From Myxococcales bacterium (GTDB taxonomy: Bacteria; Myxococcota_A; Polyangia; Nannocystales; Nannocystaceae): a stretch of 64,000 nt of DNA. Shown here piece by piece: positions 26,121 to 35,900 of the stretch; the first letter of the stretch is position 1; every line of letters begins with the position of its first letter. The notes beneath the pieces were generated by a model that did not search any database, was not told where the DNA came from, and was given only the letters and a program-made list of their open reading frames with translations. The DNA lies in NCBI GenBank assembly GCA_020633315.1, contig JACKDV010000005.1, positions 186,001-250,000 of the forward strand, in the 5' to 3' direction. The translations under genes were made by a program, and so were the position numbers.

Positions 26121-27074
26121 GTGAATCCCCGCATCGGACTGTTCGGCAAGCTCCCCTCGGCGGGTGACTTCGTCGCATACAACGCCACCTCGCCGGTGGC
26201 CCGGCAGCTCGACCAGTGGCTGCAGGCGGGGGTGGACAACGTGGTGCGGCGTGGCAAGGGGCTGCCGCCGGCTCCGGTGCGCTTCCTGTACCGCGACCCG
26301 AGCTGCTCGGGCGCCTGCATCGGTGTGTTCGTGCCGAGCCAGGATCGCGTGGGCCGGCTGTTCCCGCTGGCCGCGTTCGCCTACCTCGACATGCCGGTGG
26401 CGGTCCATCGCTTCCCCTTCCTTCCTGCGGCCTATGCGCCGTTCCTGGACGGGGCGGCGATGGTGCTGGGCCAGGCGGCCCAGGTGGAGGCCAACGTGGT
26501 GCTGCACCACCTGGGCACGCTGCCGCTGCCCGCCCCGCAGGAGCTCGAGGAGGCCCGGGTGTGGGGCCACCAGGTGCTCGACGTGACTCCCGGACAAGCC
26601 CTGCTCGAGGCCCTCTTCGGGCCGATCGCGGGCGGCGTGTGCTTCCACGGCTTCAACATGTTCCTGAGCGCGTGCGCCCAGGTGCGAGGCGGAGCCCCGG
26701 CCCAGGCCACCACCGTCCTCGAGTGCATGGCCTCGGACGACGTTCAGATCATCTTCTGGCTGCGCCTGGCCTACGAGCTGCTGTCGTGGCAGCGGGCACC
26801 GCCCACCCTGTTCTGGAGCGGGGCCGACTCTCGCGATCCTCGACTGCTGCTCGCCCTGGGCTCGCCGGACCCCATGGTCCTGCACTACCTGGCCGACCCC
26901 ACGCTGCGATCGGAGCGGCTGTGGCCCACGCTCACCGACAACGTCCGCAGCATCGAGCACGGCCGGCAGTGCCTCGATCCCCTGATCGTCAAGGCCCTCG
27001 ACCCCCCGGCCCCCTCCGCGTCGCACTTGCTGGCCGCACTGGCGACCCCACCGACCCCCGCTGCCCCGGCGTAG
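26121..27074 (+). CDS. tagF: T6SS-associated protein TagF (ImpM family)
   Basis: This 317-residue protein starts at GTG. Its N-terminal domain has the TagF signature IGLFGKLPSAGDFVAYNAT...LDQWLQAGV, followed by GRLFPLAAFAYLDMP. TagF restrains T6SS activity in several bacteria, acting with FHA proteins and opposed by threonine phosphorylation; in some species it is fused to the phosphatase PppA. No PppA-like phosphatase domain is present here. The C-terminal half (about 170-317) is a more variable alpha/beta region with SCSGACI and CFHGFNMFLSACAQ segments. Its presence beside two FHA genes and Ser/Thr kinases implies post-translational control of this T6SS. Confidence 0.88.
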   Translation: MNPRIGLFGKLPSAGDFVAYNATSPVARQLDQWLQAGVDNVVRRGKGLPPAPVRFLYRDPSCSGACIGVFVPSQDRVGRLFPLAAFAYLDMPVAVHRFPFLPAAYAPFLDGAAMVLGQAAQVEANVVLHHLGTLPLPAPQELEEARVWGHQVLDVTPGQALLEALFGPIAGGVCFHGFNMFLSACAQVRGGAPAQATTVLECMASDDVQIIFWLRLAYELLSWQRAPPTLFWSGADSRDPRLLLALGSPDPMVLHYLADPTLRSERLWPTLTDNVRSIEHGRQCLDPLIVKALDPPAPSASHLLAALATPPTPAAPA

Positions 27075-27152
27075 CGAAAGCGCCCCGTGCTACCCGGTCG
27101 GGCCACCCGTCCGGTCGTCGCTCACGCGAGGACACTCGGGCTGGGCTCCCAA

Positions 27153-27181
27153 GGGTCGCCATTTCTGATAGCCTGCGACCC
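27153..27181 (+). promoter_or_regulatory. Putative tssB promoter: extended -10 inside an inverted repeat
   Basis: TGATAGCCT (27166-27174) is an extended -10-like element identical to the one at 5051. It lies within a perfect 7-bp inverted repeat, GGGTCGC (27153-27159) and GCGACCC (27175-27181). The 175-bp gap between tagF and tssB is the largest inside the rightward tss cluster, so separate transcription of tssBC is likely. The inverted repeat may be an operator. The leader would be about 70 nt. Confidence 0.45.
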
Positions 27182-27249
27182 TCACGAGGCCCCGGCCCTT
27201 CGGGTCGAGGACGGTCTCCCCCCGCATTCGACACGACGAGGATACCAGG

Positions 27250-27753
27250 ATGCCGAAAGAAGGATCGGTCGCCCCAAAGGAGCGCGTCAACATCGTCTAC
27301 AAGCCGGCCGTGGATGGCGCCGAGGAGGTCGAGCTCCCGCTGAAGATCCTCGCCATCGGTGACTACACGGGTCGTGCCGACGACCGCCCCGTGGAGGATC
27401 GCAAGCCGATCAACATCGACAAGGACAACTTCAACGAGGTGATGGAGAAGCACGAGCTGGGCGTGGACATCAACGTGCCCGACGAGCTCTCCGGCGAGAA
27501 GGATGCCGAGCTCGGCGTCTCGCTGAAGTTCAAGAACCTCAAGGACTTCACCCCCGAGGGCGTGGCCAACCAGGTGCCCGAGCTGCAGAAGCTGCTCGAG
27601 CTGCGCAACGCCCTGACCGCGCTCAAGGGCCCGCTGGGCAACCGTCCCGCGTTCCGCAAGCAGCTGCAGGACCTGCTCGGAGACGAGGCAGGCCGCAAGA
27701 AGCTGATGGACGAGCTCGGCATGGGCAAGGGCGAGGGAGGCGGCGGCGAGTAG
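27250..27753 (+). CDS. tssB: T6SS contractile sheath small subunit TssB
   Basis: This 167-residue protein matches TssB (VipA/ImpB): KERVNIVYKPAVDGAEEVELPLKILAIGDYTGR, then PVEDRKPINIDKDNFNEVMEKHELGVDINVPD and a C-terminal helix LQKLLELRNALTALKGPLGNRPAFRKQLQDLL. TssB and TssC interlock as heterodimers to form the contractile sheath. The tail ends in a short Gly-rich stretch. A ribosome-binding site CGAGGA precedes the ATG. tssC starts 57 bp downstream. Confidence 0.96.
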   Translation: MPKEGSVAPKERVNIVYKPAVDGAEEVELPLKILAIGDYTGRADDRPVEDRKPINIDKDNFNEVMEKHELGVDINVPDELSGEKDAELGVSLKFKNLKDFTPEGVANQVPELQKLLELRNALTALKGPLGNRPAFRKQLQDLLGDEAGRKKLMDELGMGKGEGGGGE

Positions 27754-27810
27754 CCCCGCTCCTCACGACCCAAGGAAGTTGCGTGAACTCTCAGCACTGA
27801 CGGTGTGACG

Positions 27811-29292
27811 ATGGCAGAAGAGCAAGAGCAAGCAGCCGGAGCAACGACCACCACCACCTCGGGCTCCCTCCTCGACGAGCTACTGTCCGAGGCGAAGGTC
27901 ACTCCCGAGCAGGAGACCTACGCGATCGCGCGGCAGGGCGTGGAGACCTTCATCACCGAGGTCCTCTCGTCGTCCGACAAGTACCGCAAGATCGACAAGG
28001 CGGCGGTCGACGTGATGATCGCGGAGATCGACGAGCGCCTGAGCAAGCAGATCAACGTGATCCTGCACCACAAGGAGTTCCAGAAGCTCGAGTCGGCGTG
28101 GCGGGGCCTCAAGTACCTCATCGACAACGTGAACTTCCGCGAGAACGTTCGCGTGGAGGTGCTCAACTGCTCCAAGCAGGACCTGCTCGACGACTTCGAG
28201 GACTCGCCCGAGATCCCCAAGTCGGGCCTGTACCGCACGGTGTACTCGGCCGAGTACGGCACCTTCGGCGGCAAGCCCTTCGGGCTGATGGTGGCCAACT
28301 ACGACCTCGGCCCCGGCCCGCAGGACATCCAGCTGCTGCAGAGCGTGGCCTCGGTGGCCGCGATGTCGCACTGCCCGTTCATCGGCAACGCCTCGCCCGA
28401 GTTCTTCGGCGAGGAGGCCTTCGAGCCGCTGCCCAAGCTCAAGGACCTGCAGTCGCTGTTCGAGGGCCCGCAGTACGCCCGCTGGCACGCGTTCCGCGAG
28501 AGCGAGGACTCGCGCTACGTGGGGCTGTGCATGCCGCGCTTCCTGCTGCGGCTGCCCTACGGCGAGAAGACCATCCCCGTGAAGTCCTTCAACTTCAACG
28601 AGGAGGTCATCGGCGAGCACGACTCGTACCTGTGGGGCCACGCCTCGATCGCGTTCGCCACCCGCGTGGCCGACTCGTTCGCCAAGTACCGCTGGTGTCC
28701 CAACATCATCGGGCCCCAGGCCGGCGGCGCGGTGGAGGACCTGCCGCTGCACCAGTACCCGGCGATGGGCGAGATCCAGACCAAGATCCCCACGGAGATC
28801 CAGCTCACCGAGCGTCGCGAGTTCGAGCTGTCCGAGCAGGGCTTCATCGGTCTGACCTTCCGCAAGGACAGCAACAACGCGGCGTTCTTCTCGGCCAACT
28901 CGTGCCAGAAGCCGAAGATCTTCGCCGACACCGAGGAGGGCAAGGCCTCCGAGCTCAACTACCGGCTCGGGACCCAGCTCCCCTACATGTTCGTGATCAC
29001 CCGCCTGTCGCACTACCTCAAGGTGATGCAGCGCGAGCAGATCGGCACCTGGAAGGAGCGCGGCGACCTCGAGCGCGAGCTCAACAACTGGCTGCGCCAG
29101 TACATCGCCGACATGGAGAACCCGGCCCCCGCGGTGCGCTCGCGCAAGCCCCTGCGCTCGGCCAAGATCACCGTGGAGGAGGTGCCCGGTCAGCCCGGCT
29201 GGTACCGCTCCACCATCAAGGTGCGCCCGCACTTCAAGTACATGGGCGCCTCCTTCGAGCTGTCGCTGGTGGGCAAGCTCGACAAGTCGTAG
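27811..29292 (+). CDS. tssC: T6SS contractile sheath large subunit TssC
   Basis: This 493-residue protein matches TssC (VipB/ImpC): FQKLESAWRGLKYLIDNVNFRENVRVEVLNCSKQDLLDDFED, YGTFGGKPFGLMVANYDLGPGPQDIQLLQSVASVAAMSHCPFIGNAS, and the C-terminal SRKPLRSAKITVEEVPGQPGWYRSTIKVRPHFKYMGASFELSLVGKLDK, which includes the handshake strand region contacting TssB. The ATG at 27811 is chosen over a GTG two codons upstream. The first ~20 residues are a Thr-rich low-complexity leader. Highly conserved, intact gene. Confidence 0.97.
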   Translation: MAEEQEQAAGATTTTTSGSLLDELLSEAKVTPEQETYAIARQGVETFITEVLSSSDKYRKIDKAAVDVMIAEIDERLSKQINVILHHKEFQKLESAWRGLKYLIDNVNFRENVRVEVLNCSKQDLLDDFEDSPEIPKSGLYRTVYSAEYGTFGGKPFGLMVANYDLGPGPQDIQLLQSVASVAAMSHCPFIGNASPEFFGEEAFEPLPKLKDLQSLFEGPQYARWHAFRESEDSRYVGLCMPRFLLRLPYGEKTIPVKSFNFNEEVIGEHDSYLWGHASIAFATRVADSFAKYRWCPNIIGPQAGGAVEDLPLHQYPAMGEIQTKIPTEIQLTERREFELSEQGFIGLTFRKDSNNAAFFSANSCQKPKIFADTEEGKASELNYRLGTQLPYMFVITRLSHYLKVMQREQIGTWKERGDLERELNNWLRQYIADMENPAPAVRSRKPLRSAKITVEEVPGQPGWYRSTIKVRPHFKYMGASFELSLVGKLDKS

Positions 29293-29413
29293 CCCGCGAC
29301 GCGAACGCGAATGGGGGGTGGCTCGCCACCCCCGCTCGAGGGGCCGTGGTCCGCAACGTCGTGGCCACGGCCCTCGTGCATGAAGACCCCGAGCCCTTCC
29401 CCGCTCTCGTGCC

Positions 29414-31813
29414 ATGACCACCGCCCAAGACGTGCAAGCCCGAGCCGATGCGCTGCTCGCCCCGATCTCCGATGCGGAGCCCGGGGGGGCCAACGCCGCC
29501 TACGACCCCGAGATGGACTCGATCAAGTCCGAGGTGGGCAAGCTCGACTCGCCCACCGGAGGCGAGGTGGACTGGGACAAGGTCTCCCGCGAGTCGCAGG
29601 CGATGCTCAGCGGTCGCAGCAAGGACATCCTGGTGGCCTGCTACGCCGCCTACGCGATGTACGAGACCGAGCGGCTGCCGGGGCTCGCGGTGGGGCTCGC
29701 GATGCTCGAGGGCCTGCTCGACAAGTACTGGGAGTCGATGTTCCCCCCGCTCAAGCGGGTGCGCGGACGCGGCAACGCCCTGGGCTGGCTGGTGGGACGC
29801 CTGGAGATCGCGCTGCCCAACCTCGAGCTCTCGGCCGGTGATCGCCCGGCGCTCGATCTGGTGATCGCCGGCTACAAGTCGCTGGGCGCGATGGCTCGCG
29901 ACAAGCTCGAGGACCATGCGCCGGGCATGCGGGGAGTGAGCGACGCGCTGCAGCGGATGGACCTCAAGATCCCCAAGGCCGAGCCCAAGCCGGAGCCCGC
30001 TGCCGCTCCGCCGCCACCCGTCCCCGCGGCGGCTCCCGCTCCCGCGGCTCCTGCTCCCGCGGCTGCGCCGGCTGCTGCACCCGTTCCGGCGCCTGCACCC
30101 GCTCCCGCGGCTGCACCCGCTCCCGCGGCTGCACCTGCTCCCGCGGCCGCCCCTGCTCCCGCGGCCGCCACCGCCCCGGCTCCCGTCGCCGAGCCTCCCA
30201 AGGAGGACGCCGTCGCCAAGGCCAAGGCCGTCGCCCAGGCCTGGCTCGAGCCGCTGGGCGATCCTCCGCAGGGCATCGACGCGCGCTACGAGCCCGACTT
30301 CGAATCGATTCGCGCCGAGGTGGCCAAGCTCGACTCGCCCTCGGGCGACACCGAGGTCGACTGGGAGCAGATCAAGCAGCTCGCCGACGGGCTGCTCAAG
30401 GAGAAGTCCAAGGACATCCTCGTCGCCTCGTACCTCGCCTTTGCCCTGCTCACCTCGCGCGGGCTGCCGGGGCTGGCCGAGGGCCTGTGCGTGATCATCG
30501 GGATGCTCGAGGGCTTCGACGACCTGTGGCCCAAGCGGCCGCGCGGTCGCGGCAATGCGCTGTCGTGGCTCACCGAGCAGCTCGAGCGCCACCTGGGCAC
30601 GCTCACGCCCGAGGCCAAGGATCGCGAGGCGCTCGACGCCCTCAAGCGGATCATCCGCGAGTTCGGCGGGATCTGTCGCACCAAGCTCGACGACAACGCG
30701 CCCAGCGTGCGGCCGCTGGAGGAACGAGTGCAGCGCATGATGCTGGCGCTGCCCAAGCCCGAGGCCCCCAAGCCGCCGCCTCCCCCTCCGCCTCCGCCCC
30801 AGCCCAAGCCGGAGGCTCCACCCGCCGCTCCGGCCCCCGCCGCCGCTCCCCCGCCCCGGCCCGCCGCGTCGGCTCCCGCCATGCCGACGGCCGCGGCCGA
30901 CGTGGGCAGCGCCGAGGAGGTGAGCAAGTACCTGCTCGAGACCGGGCGCACCATGGTCAAGGCGGCCAATCTGCTGCGGCGCGCCCAGCTGTCGAGCCCC
31001 ACCGCCTATCGCCTGCTCCGCACCGGCCTGTGGCTGCACCTGGAGAGCGCCCCGCCTGCAGGTCCCGGGGGCAAGACCCAGATCCCGCCCCTGCCCGCGC
31101 AGCGACGCACCCAGTTCGGGCTGATGGCGTCCAACGAGAAGTGGGCGGCGATGCTCGAGGAGACCGAGTCCACCCTGGGGCAGTTCCGCTTCTGCCTCGA
31201 CCTGCAGCGGCTGAGCGCCAACGCCCTGGAGCGGCTCGGCCCCGAGTACGCGGCGGCCCGGCAGGCGCTGATGGCCGAGCTCGCCTCGCTGCTGCGTCGG
31301 ATGCCCGAGCTGGTCGACCTGAGCTCGGGTGACGGCACGCCGCTGGCCGACGCCGAGACCAAGGAGTGGATCGAGTCCGAGGTCTCCGCGAGCGAGGGCG
31401 GCGGAGGCGGGGGCGGAGCCGGCCCCAGCGACGATCCAGGCGAGGCCTTCGCCAAGATCGGCAGCTTGATGAAGGGCGGCAAGGGAAGCGAGGCCATCAA
31501 GCTCGCCAAGGAGGCGATCGACGGCACCGGCTCCATGCGCCTGCGCTTCATTCGCCGCCTCGCGCTCGCCCAGGGTTGCTTCGAAGGAGGCGACCCCAAG
31601 CTGGCGCGCTCCATGTTCGTGGCGCTCGATCGCGAGCTGAGCGAGCGGGGCCTCGACCAGTGGGAGCCCCGGCTGGCCAGCCTCTGCCTGGAGGGCCTGC
31701 TCAAGGCCAGCCGGGCCGCCGCCCAGAAGGGGGTCGCCACCCCGGGCGTCGACGAGGTGCTGGAGCGCCTGTGCATGCTCGATCCCGTGGCCGCGGCCCG
31801 ATTCACGGGGTAG
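29414..31813 (+). CDS. tssA: T6SS cap protein TssA with duplicated ImpA N-terminal domain
   Basis: This 799-residue protein is far longer than usual TssA (about 350-550). Residues ~8-175 are an ImpA N-terminal domain (ISDAEPGGANAAYDPEMDSIKSEVGKLDS, SGRSKDILVACYAAYA, WESMFPPLKRVRGRGNALGWL). After an Ala/Pro linker, residues ~265-430 repeat the same domain (YEPDFESIRAEVAKLDS, EKSKDILVASYLAFA, DDLWPKRPRGRGNALSWL). A second Pro/Ala linker precedes a C-terminal VasJ/TssA region from ~495, which ends in a helical SMRLRFIRRLALAQGCFEGGDPKLARSMF...LDQWEPRLASLCL block. TssA caps the growing sheath/tube and contacts the baseplate. It is the last core T6SS gene, 121 bp after tssC. Confidence 0.93.
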   Translation: MTTAQDVQARADALLAPISDAEPGGANAAYDPEMDSIKSEVGKLDSPTGGEVDWDKVSRESQAMLSGRSKDILVACYAAYAMYETERLPGLAVGLAMLEGLLDKYWESMFPPLKRVRGRGNALGWLVGRLEIALPNLELSAGDRPALDLVIAGYKSLGAMARDKLEDHAPGMRGVSDALQRMDLKIPKAEPKPEPAAAPPPPVPAAAPAPAAPAPAAAPAAAPVPAPAPAPAAAPAPAAAPAPAAAPAPAAATAPAPVAEPPKEDAVAKAKAVAQAWLEPLGDPPQGIDARYEPDFESIRAEVAKLDSPSGDTEVDWEQIKQLADGLLKEKSKDILVASYLAFALLTSRGLPGLAEGLCVIIGMLEGFDDLWPKRPRGRGNALSWLTEQLERHLGTLTPEAKDREALDALKRIIREFGGICRTKLDDNAPSVRPLEERVQRMMLALPKPEAPKPPPPPPPPPQPKPEAPPAAPAPAAAPPPRPAASAPAMPTAAADVGSAEEVSKYLLETGRTMVKAANLLRRAQLSSPTAYRLLRTGLWLHLESAPPAGPGGKTQIPPLPAQRRTQFGLMASNEKWAAMLEETESTLGQFRFCLDLQRLSANALERLGPEYAAARQALMAELASLLRRMPELVDLSSGDGTPLADAETKEWIESEVSASEGGGGGGGAGPSDDPGEAFAKIGSLMKGGKGSEAIKLAKEAIDGTGSMRLRFIRRLALAQGCFEGGDPKLARSMFVALDRELSERGLDQWEPRLASLCLEGLLKASRAAAQKGVATPGVDEVLERLCMLDPVAAARFTG

Positions 31814-31891
31814 GAGGCGGCATTTGCGGACCCCCGTCGGCCCGCGCCCCGGTGGGGGGCCAGCGGGGCGCCGCCGAGCTGCCCTCGGGGT

Positions 31892-31921
31892 TTGACGCCG
31901 CGGGCCCGGTGCGGACACACT
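31892..31921 (+). promoter_or_regulatory. Candidate promoter of the 31929 gene
   Basis: TTGACG (31892-31897) is separated by 18 nt from CACACT (31916-31921), which ends 7 nt before the ATG at 31929. The -35 is good and the -10 weak. The spacing implies a leaderless or near-leaderless transcript. Confidence 0.4.
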
Positions 31922-31928
31922 GCCGCGT

Positions 31929-32894
31929 ATGGCATCCGCACCACACCCGGTACGGTCCCTCGACCGCGGTCTTCGACGCAGCCTCGCCTCGCGCATGCTC
32001 GCCGCTACGGTCGCGCTGAGCTTCGTCATGGCACCGCTGTCGGCGGTCCAGGCGGCCACGCAGGACTCCGAGATCGAGCGCCTCTACGTGGAGGGCCAGG
32101 ACAAGTACGCCGCGGGCGACTTCTCTGGTGCCGCGGATGCATGGACGCAGCTGCTCGACCGCCTGCCCGAGGCGCAGGCCAACCGCGCCACGCGGGAGAA
32201 CGTGCTGCTCAACGTGCTGCAGGCCCATCTCGACGGTTACTCGCGTACGCGGAACGACGATGGGAGCAAGAACATCCAGCACCTGCGCGACGCCAAGGGC
32301 GTGCTCGACGACTACTTCTCGGGCTTCAAGGGAGCCTACGGCGACAACGCGGCGGTGAGCGCTGCGGTGCAGGAGAAGGCCGACGAGCTCGACCGCGCCC
32401 TCGAGGCGGCGGAGAAGGAAGCGGCCGCGGCGGCCCAGCCCGATCCCGGTCCCACCGATCCCGATCCCGGTCCCACCCAGCCCGGCAAGACCGGCCCCGA
32501 CATCATCGTGCTCGAGGCCGAGAACGACGGCGGCGGTCTCATCGTGGGCGGTGCGGTCTCGGCCGGCCTCAGCCTCGCCGGCTTCGGCGTGCTGGCGGCG
32601 GGCTCGGTGATCGCCGTGCGGGCCGAGGATGACTTCATCGCGGCCCAGGAGGCCGGCGACGACGTGGCGCTCGCCTCCGCGGAGAAGTCTGGCAACACCG
32701 GCAACGCGCTGACCATCACCGGCGCCATCGTGGGCCCCGTGCTGCTCATCACCGGCGGCGTGCTCATCGGCCTGGGGATCAAGAAGCGCAAGGACGCCAG
32801 GGCAGCCCGCGAGGAGCAGCTCCGCAAGACGATCGGCGTGGTGCCGACCGGCGGGCGTGGCTTCGGCGGGCTGATGATCCACGGCCGCTTCTAG
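31929..32894 (+). CDS. Exported TPR-like protein with two C-terminal membrane segments
   Basis: This 321-residue protein has an N-terminal export signal (RRSLASRMLAATVALSFVMAPLSAVQA, likely cleaved after AQA/QAA). A helical region follows with a TPR-like motif (IERLYVEGQDKYAAGDFSGAADAWTQLLDRLPEAQ). Next come a coiled/Glu-Ala-rich helix, a DPGPT tandem linker (two copies), then two hydrophobic segments (LIVGGAVSAGLSLAGFGVLAAGSVIA and ALTITGAIVGPVLLITGGVLIGLGI) separated by a short polar loop, and a basic tail. No known enzyme family. It begins 115 bp after tssA and converges on the large kinase gene. An accessory envelope function is possible but unsupported. Confidence 0.72.
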   Translation: MASAPHPVRSLDRGLRRSLASRMLAATVALSFVMAPLSAVQAATQDSEIERLYVEGQDKYAAGDFSGAADAWTQLLDRLPEAQANRATRENVLLNVLQAHLDGYSRTRNDDGSKNIQHLRDAKGVLDDYFSGFKGAYGDNAAVSAAVQEKADELDRALEAAEKEAAAAAQPDPGPTDPDPGPTQPGKTGPDIIVLEAENDGGGLIVGGAVSAGLSLAGFGVLAAGSVIAVRAEDDFIAAQEAGDDVALASAEKSGNTGNALTITGAIVGPVLLITGGVLIGLGIKKRKDARAAREEQLRKTIGVVPTGGRGFGGLMIHGRF

Positions 32895-32914
32895 GCGGGC
32901 CCCTCGCGGCGCGG

Positions 32915-35900
32915 CTACGGGTCCCAGCCGAGCACCGGCGGGACCAGCATCGCGGCCAGCCTCGCGGGCTCGCCGATGCCCTCGGCTCGCATCGCCTCGT
33001 CGGCCCGGGCGATCCGCTCGCGGCCCGCCTCGCCGCCGAGCAGCTCGCCCAGGCGCCGGCCCACCGCGTGCACGTAGAGCTCCACGCCGAGGCTCGCGAA
33101 GCCCTCCTGCGTGAGCTCGAGGCAGCGGCGCGCGTCGTCGAGGCGACCCGCCGCGGCGAGCCGAGCGGCCTGCAGGGGCCCGGCCATCGCCCGCCCCCAG
33201 GGGCCGCGCTCGTCCATGAGCTGCTCGGCGAGCTCGGCCACCACGCGCAGCCGAGCCTCGCGCTCGCGCCCCCGCGCCTGGTGGGCAGCCAGGGCCGCTG
33301 CGCAGCCGCGGTCGTGCGACATGAAGATGCGGAAGGGCTGGCGCCGCAGCATCAGCGAGCCCTCGATCGCGGCCCAGTGGCGCTCGAGCGCCTGCCACCC
33401 GGCCTCACCGCGATCGGCATAGCGCTCGATCCGGCTCTCGGCCAGCACCGCGGCGTACAGGAAGGTGGAGCGGGAGAGCTGATCGGGCCACTGGGCGTGA
33501 CACTCGGCCAGCTCGGCGCGGGCCCCCGCCACGTCGTCGACCACGAGGTACTCGATGGGGCCGTAGGAGACCCGCAGCATCAGCGCGGTGTGGAGGTCGT
33601 CGCGCGCCGAGGCGTCGGCCAGCGAGCGCTCCATCACCGCCACCATCTCCCGCAGCCGGCCCATGTAGTAGAGCGAGGTGACCATGAAGGTCCGGGCCAT
33701 CGACAGCTCCCAGGCGACGTCGGAGCAGCGGGTGCGCAGCAGGATCTCGGCCGCGAGCAGGTCGGGGTAGGCGTCGGCGAAGCGACCTCGGTAGTGCGCG
33801 GCGGTGCCGGCCGCGAGCTGGGCCAGGGCGCGCGAGCGCGGATCGTCGAGGCGCTCGGCGAGGGCCCCGATCTCCCGCAGCAGGCGGGCCGTGTTGGCGG
33901 TGCCGTGCTCGCCCGCGGTGGCGGCGTAGAGCACCTCGACCGCGAGGGCCCGCGCCACGCGGCGGGGCTCGCCGGCCTCGAGCGCGAGCAGCAGGTGTCG
34001 GGCCTGGAAGGTCTGCCCCACGATCACGTTGACCTGCACCAGGCCGATGGCCGCAGCCCAGCAGGTGTCCACGCGGAACAGCAGCTCGGGCGGCACGCGG
34101 TGGGCGGGGCGCTCGACGAAGGACGCGCCGCGGGTGCGGATGCGCAGCCGGTGCCACAGCATGCCCGCCATCGCCCGGCGAGGGCTCGGCACGTCGCCCA
34201 GGGCCGCGGCCCGCAGCACGTCGCGCAGCTCGCCGAGGCCCTCGTCGACCCGACCCGAGCGCAGCAGCTGCTCGGCCGCCCGCCGCCGCAGCTCGAGCAC
34301 CTGCCCCGGCTCGGCCAGCGCGGCGGCCTCGAGGTAGGCCCGGCCGCTCTCCGTGCCGCGCCCCGCATGGGCGAGCACGTCGGCGAGCGAGGCCTGCAGG
34401 CGCGCCCGCTCGCGATCGGCCCGCGGCACCAGCCGCAGCGCGCTGCGGTAGAGCTCGGCGGCGCGGTTGAAGGCCAGCGCGGTGCCGGCTCGGTCGGCCG
34501 CGTAGCCGTAGCGATGCGCCGCGTCGGCGAGCCTCCCCGCGCCCTCGAGGTGGATGGCGAGCAGCTCGTCGTCCACCTCGGCCGCCGAGAGCGTCTCCAC
34601 GTAGCGCTCGTGCCAGCGCGTGCGCTGGGCCGCGTCGAGCTGGCCATCGACCGCGAGCGCGATCCGATCGTGGTAGACCTCGATCCCGTCCTCGGGGGCG
34701 GGTCCCAGGGTCCGCACGAAGCAGCGGCCGCGCAGCACGGCGAGGGCCTCCGGGCGCCGGCAATCGTCGTCGCAGGCCGCGAGCACCCGCCGCTGCTCGA
34801 GGGGCTGCCCCGCCACCACCACCGCCTCGAGCAGCCGCCGCGCGGGCGCGGGCAGGTCGGCCACGCGAGCGCGGATGACCTCCTCGAGATCGACGCGCTC
34901 GGGCACGGCGACCTCGGGACGCGAGGCGATGTGCCGCGCGAGCTCGGCCGCCAGCAGCGGGATGCCCTCCGCCTCGCGGGCCACCGCCTCGGCCAGCGCG
35001 TCGGCGTCGTCCCGCCCCGCGAGCCAGCTGGCGGCCAGCGCCCGGGTGGCCGCCTCGGGGAGCGGGCCGATCGAGAGATCCTCGATGATCAGCTCTCCGG
35101 CGCTCGGCTGCCCGCGGCTGCGCAGCCCGTGCAGCACCTCCTCCACCCGCTCGTCCTCGTCGCGGTAGCACGCCACCAGCAGCGCGTGGGGGCGCCCCGA
35201 GGGGCGCAGCAGCTCCACCAGCACGCGGGCGCTGTCCGTGTCGCACCACTGCAGATCGTCGAGGACCAGCAGGAGCGGCTCGTCCTCGGCCAGCCCGCGC
35301 AGCAGCTCGCGCAGCGCGGCCACGGCCAGGTCGCGGCGCGCGACCGGATCGGCCACCAGGCGCCCTCCCGGCTCGAAGCCAGGGACGTCGGCGAGCACCG
35401 GGAACAGCTGGGCCAGCACCTCGGCTCCGGGCGAGGGCCGCACGGGGTCTCCCTCGCGGGCCCGCTGGTGCAGATAGCGACGCAGGGCGTCGACGAGATC
35501 GTCGATGCCCTTGAAGGGCACCGACTCGCGCTCGTGGCAGCGCCCCTCCAGCACCACCGCCGAGCCACGCAGCCGCGCCTGCTGCACGAAGCGGCGGACG
35601 AGCGCGGTCTTGCCGGTGCCCGAGGCCCCGTGCACGAACACCACCACCGCCGCCCCGCGCTCGCCGAAGGGGCCGACCCGGCGCAGCGCGGCCTCGAGGC
35701 ATCGCAGCTCCGGCTCGCGACCGAAGAGCGGCTCGTCGAAGGAGACCACGGGCGCCGCCTCGGGGGTGAGCCCGAGCCGACGCAGCACCTCGACCTCCCG
35801 GGGTCGGTGCTCGGGACCACGGGCCAGCAGCTCGTCGCACAGCCGCGCCAGATCGCGGAGCGACGCAGGCACTCGCTCGACCACCGAGGGCGGCGCCTGG

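Noticed and set aside
22305..27026. Minus-strand open frame of about 1570 codons opposite tssM
   Set aside because: Antisense shadow of tssM and tagF; composition dominated by Leu/Gly/His/Arg with no recognisable domain.
30000..30190. GC-rich degenerate repeats between the two TssA halves as an attachment or recombination site
   Set aside because: They encode an Ala/Pro linker in frame; low complexity explains the pattern.
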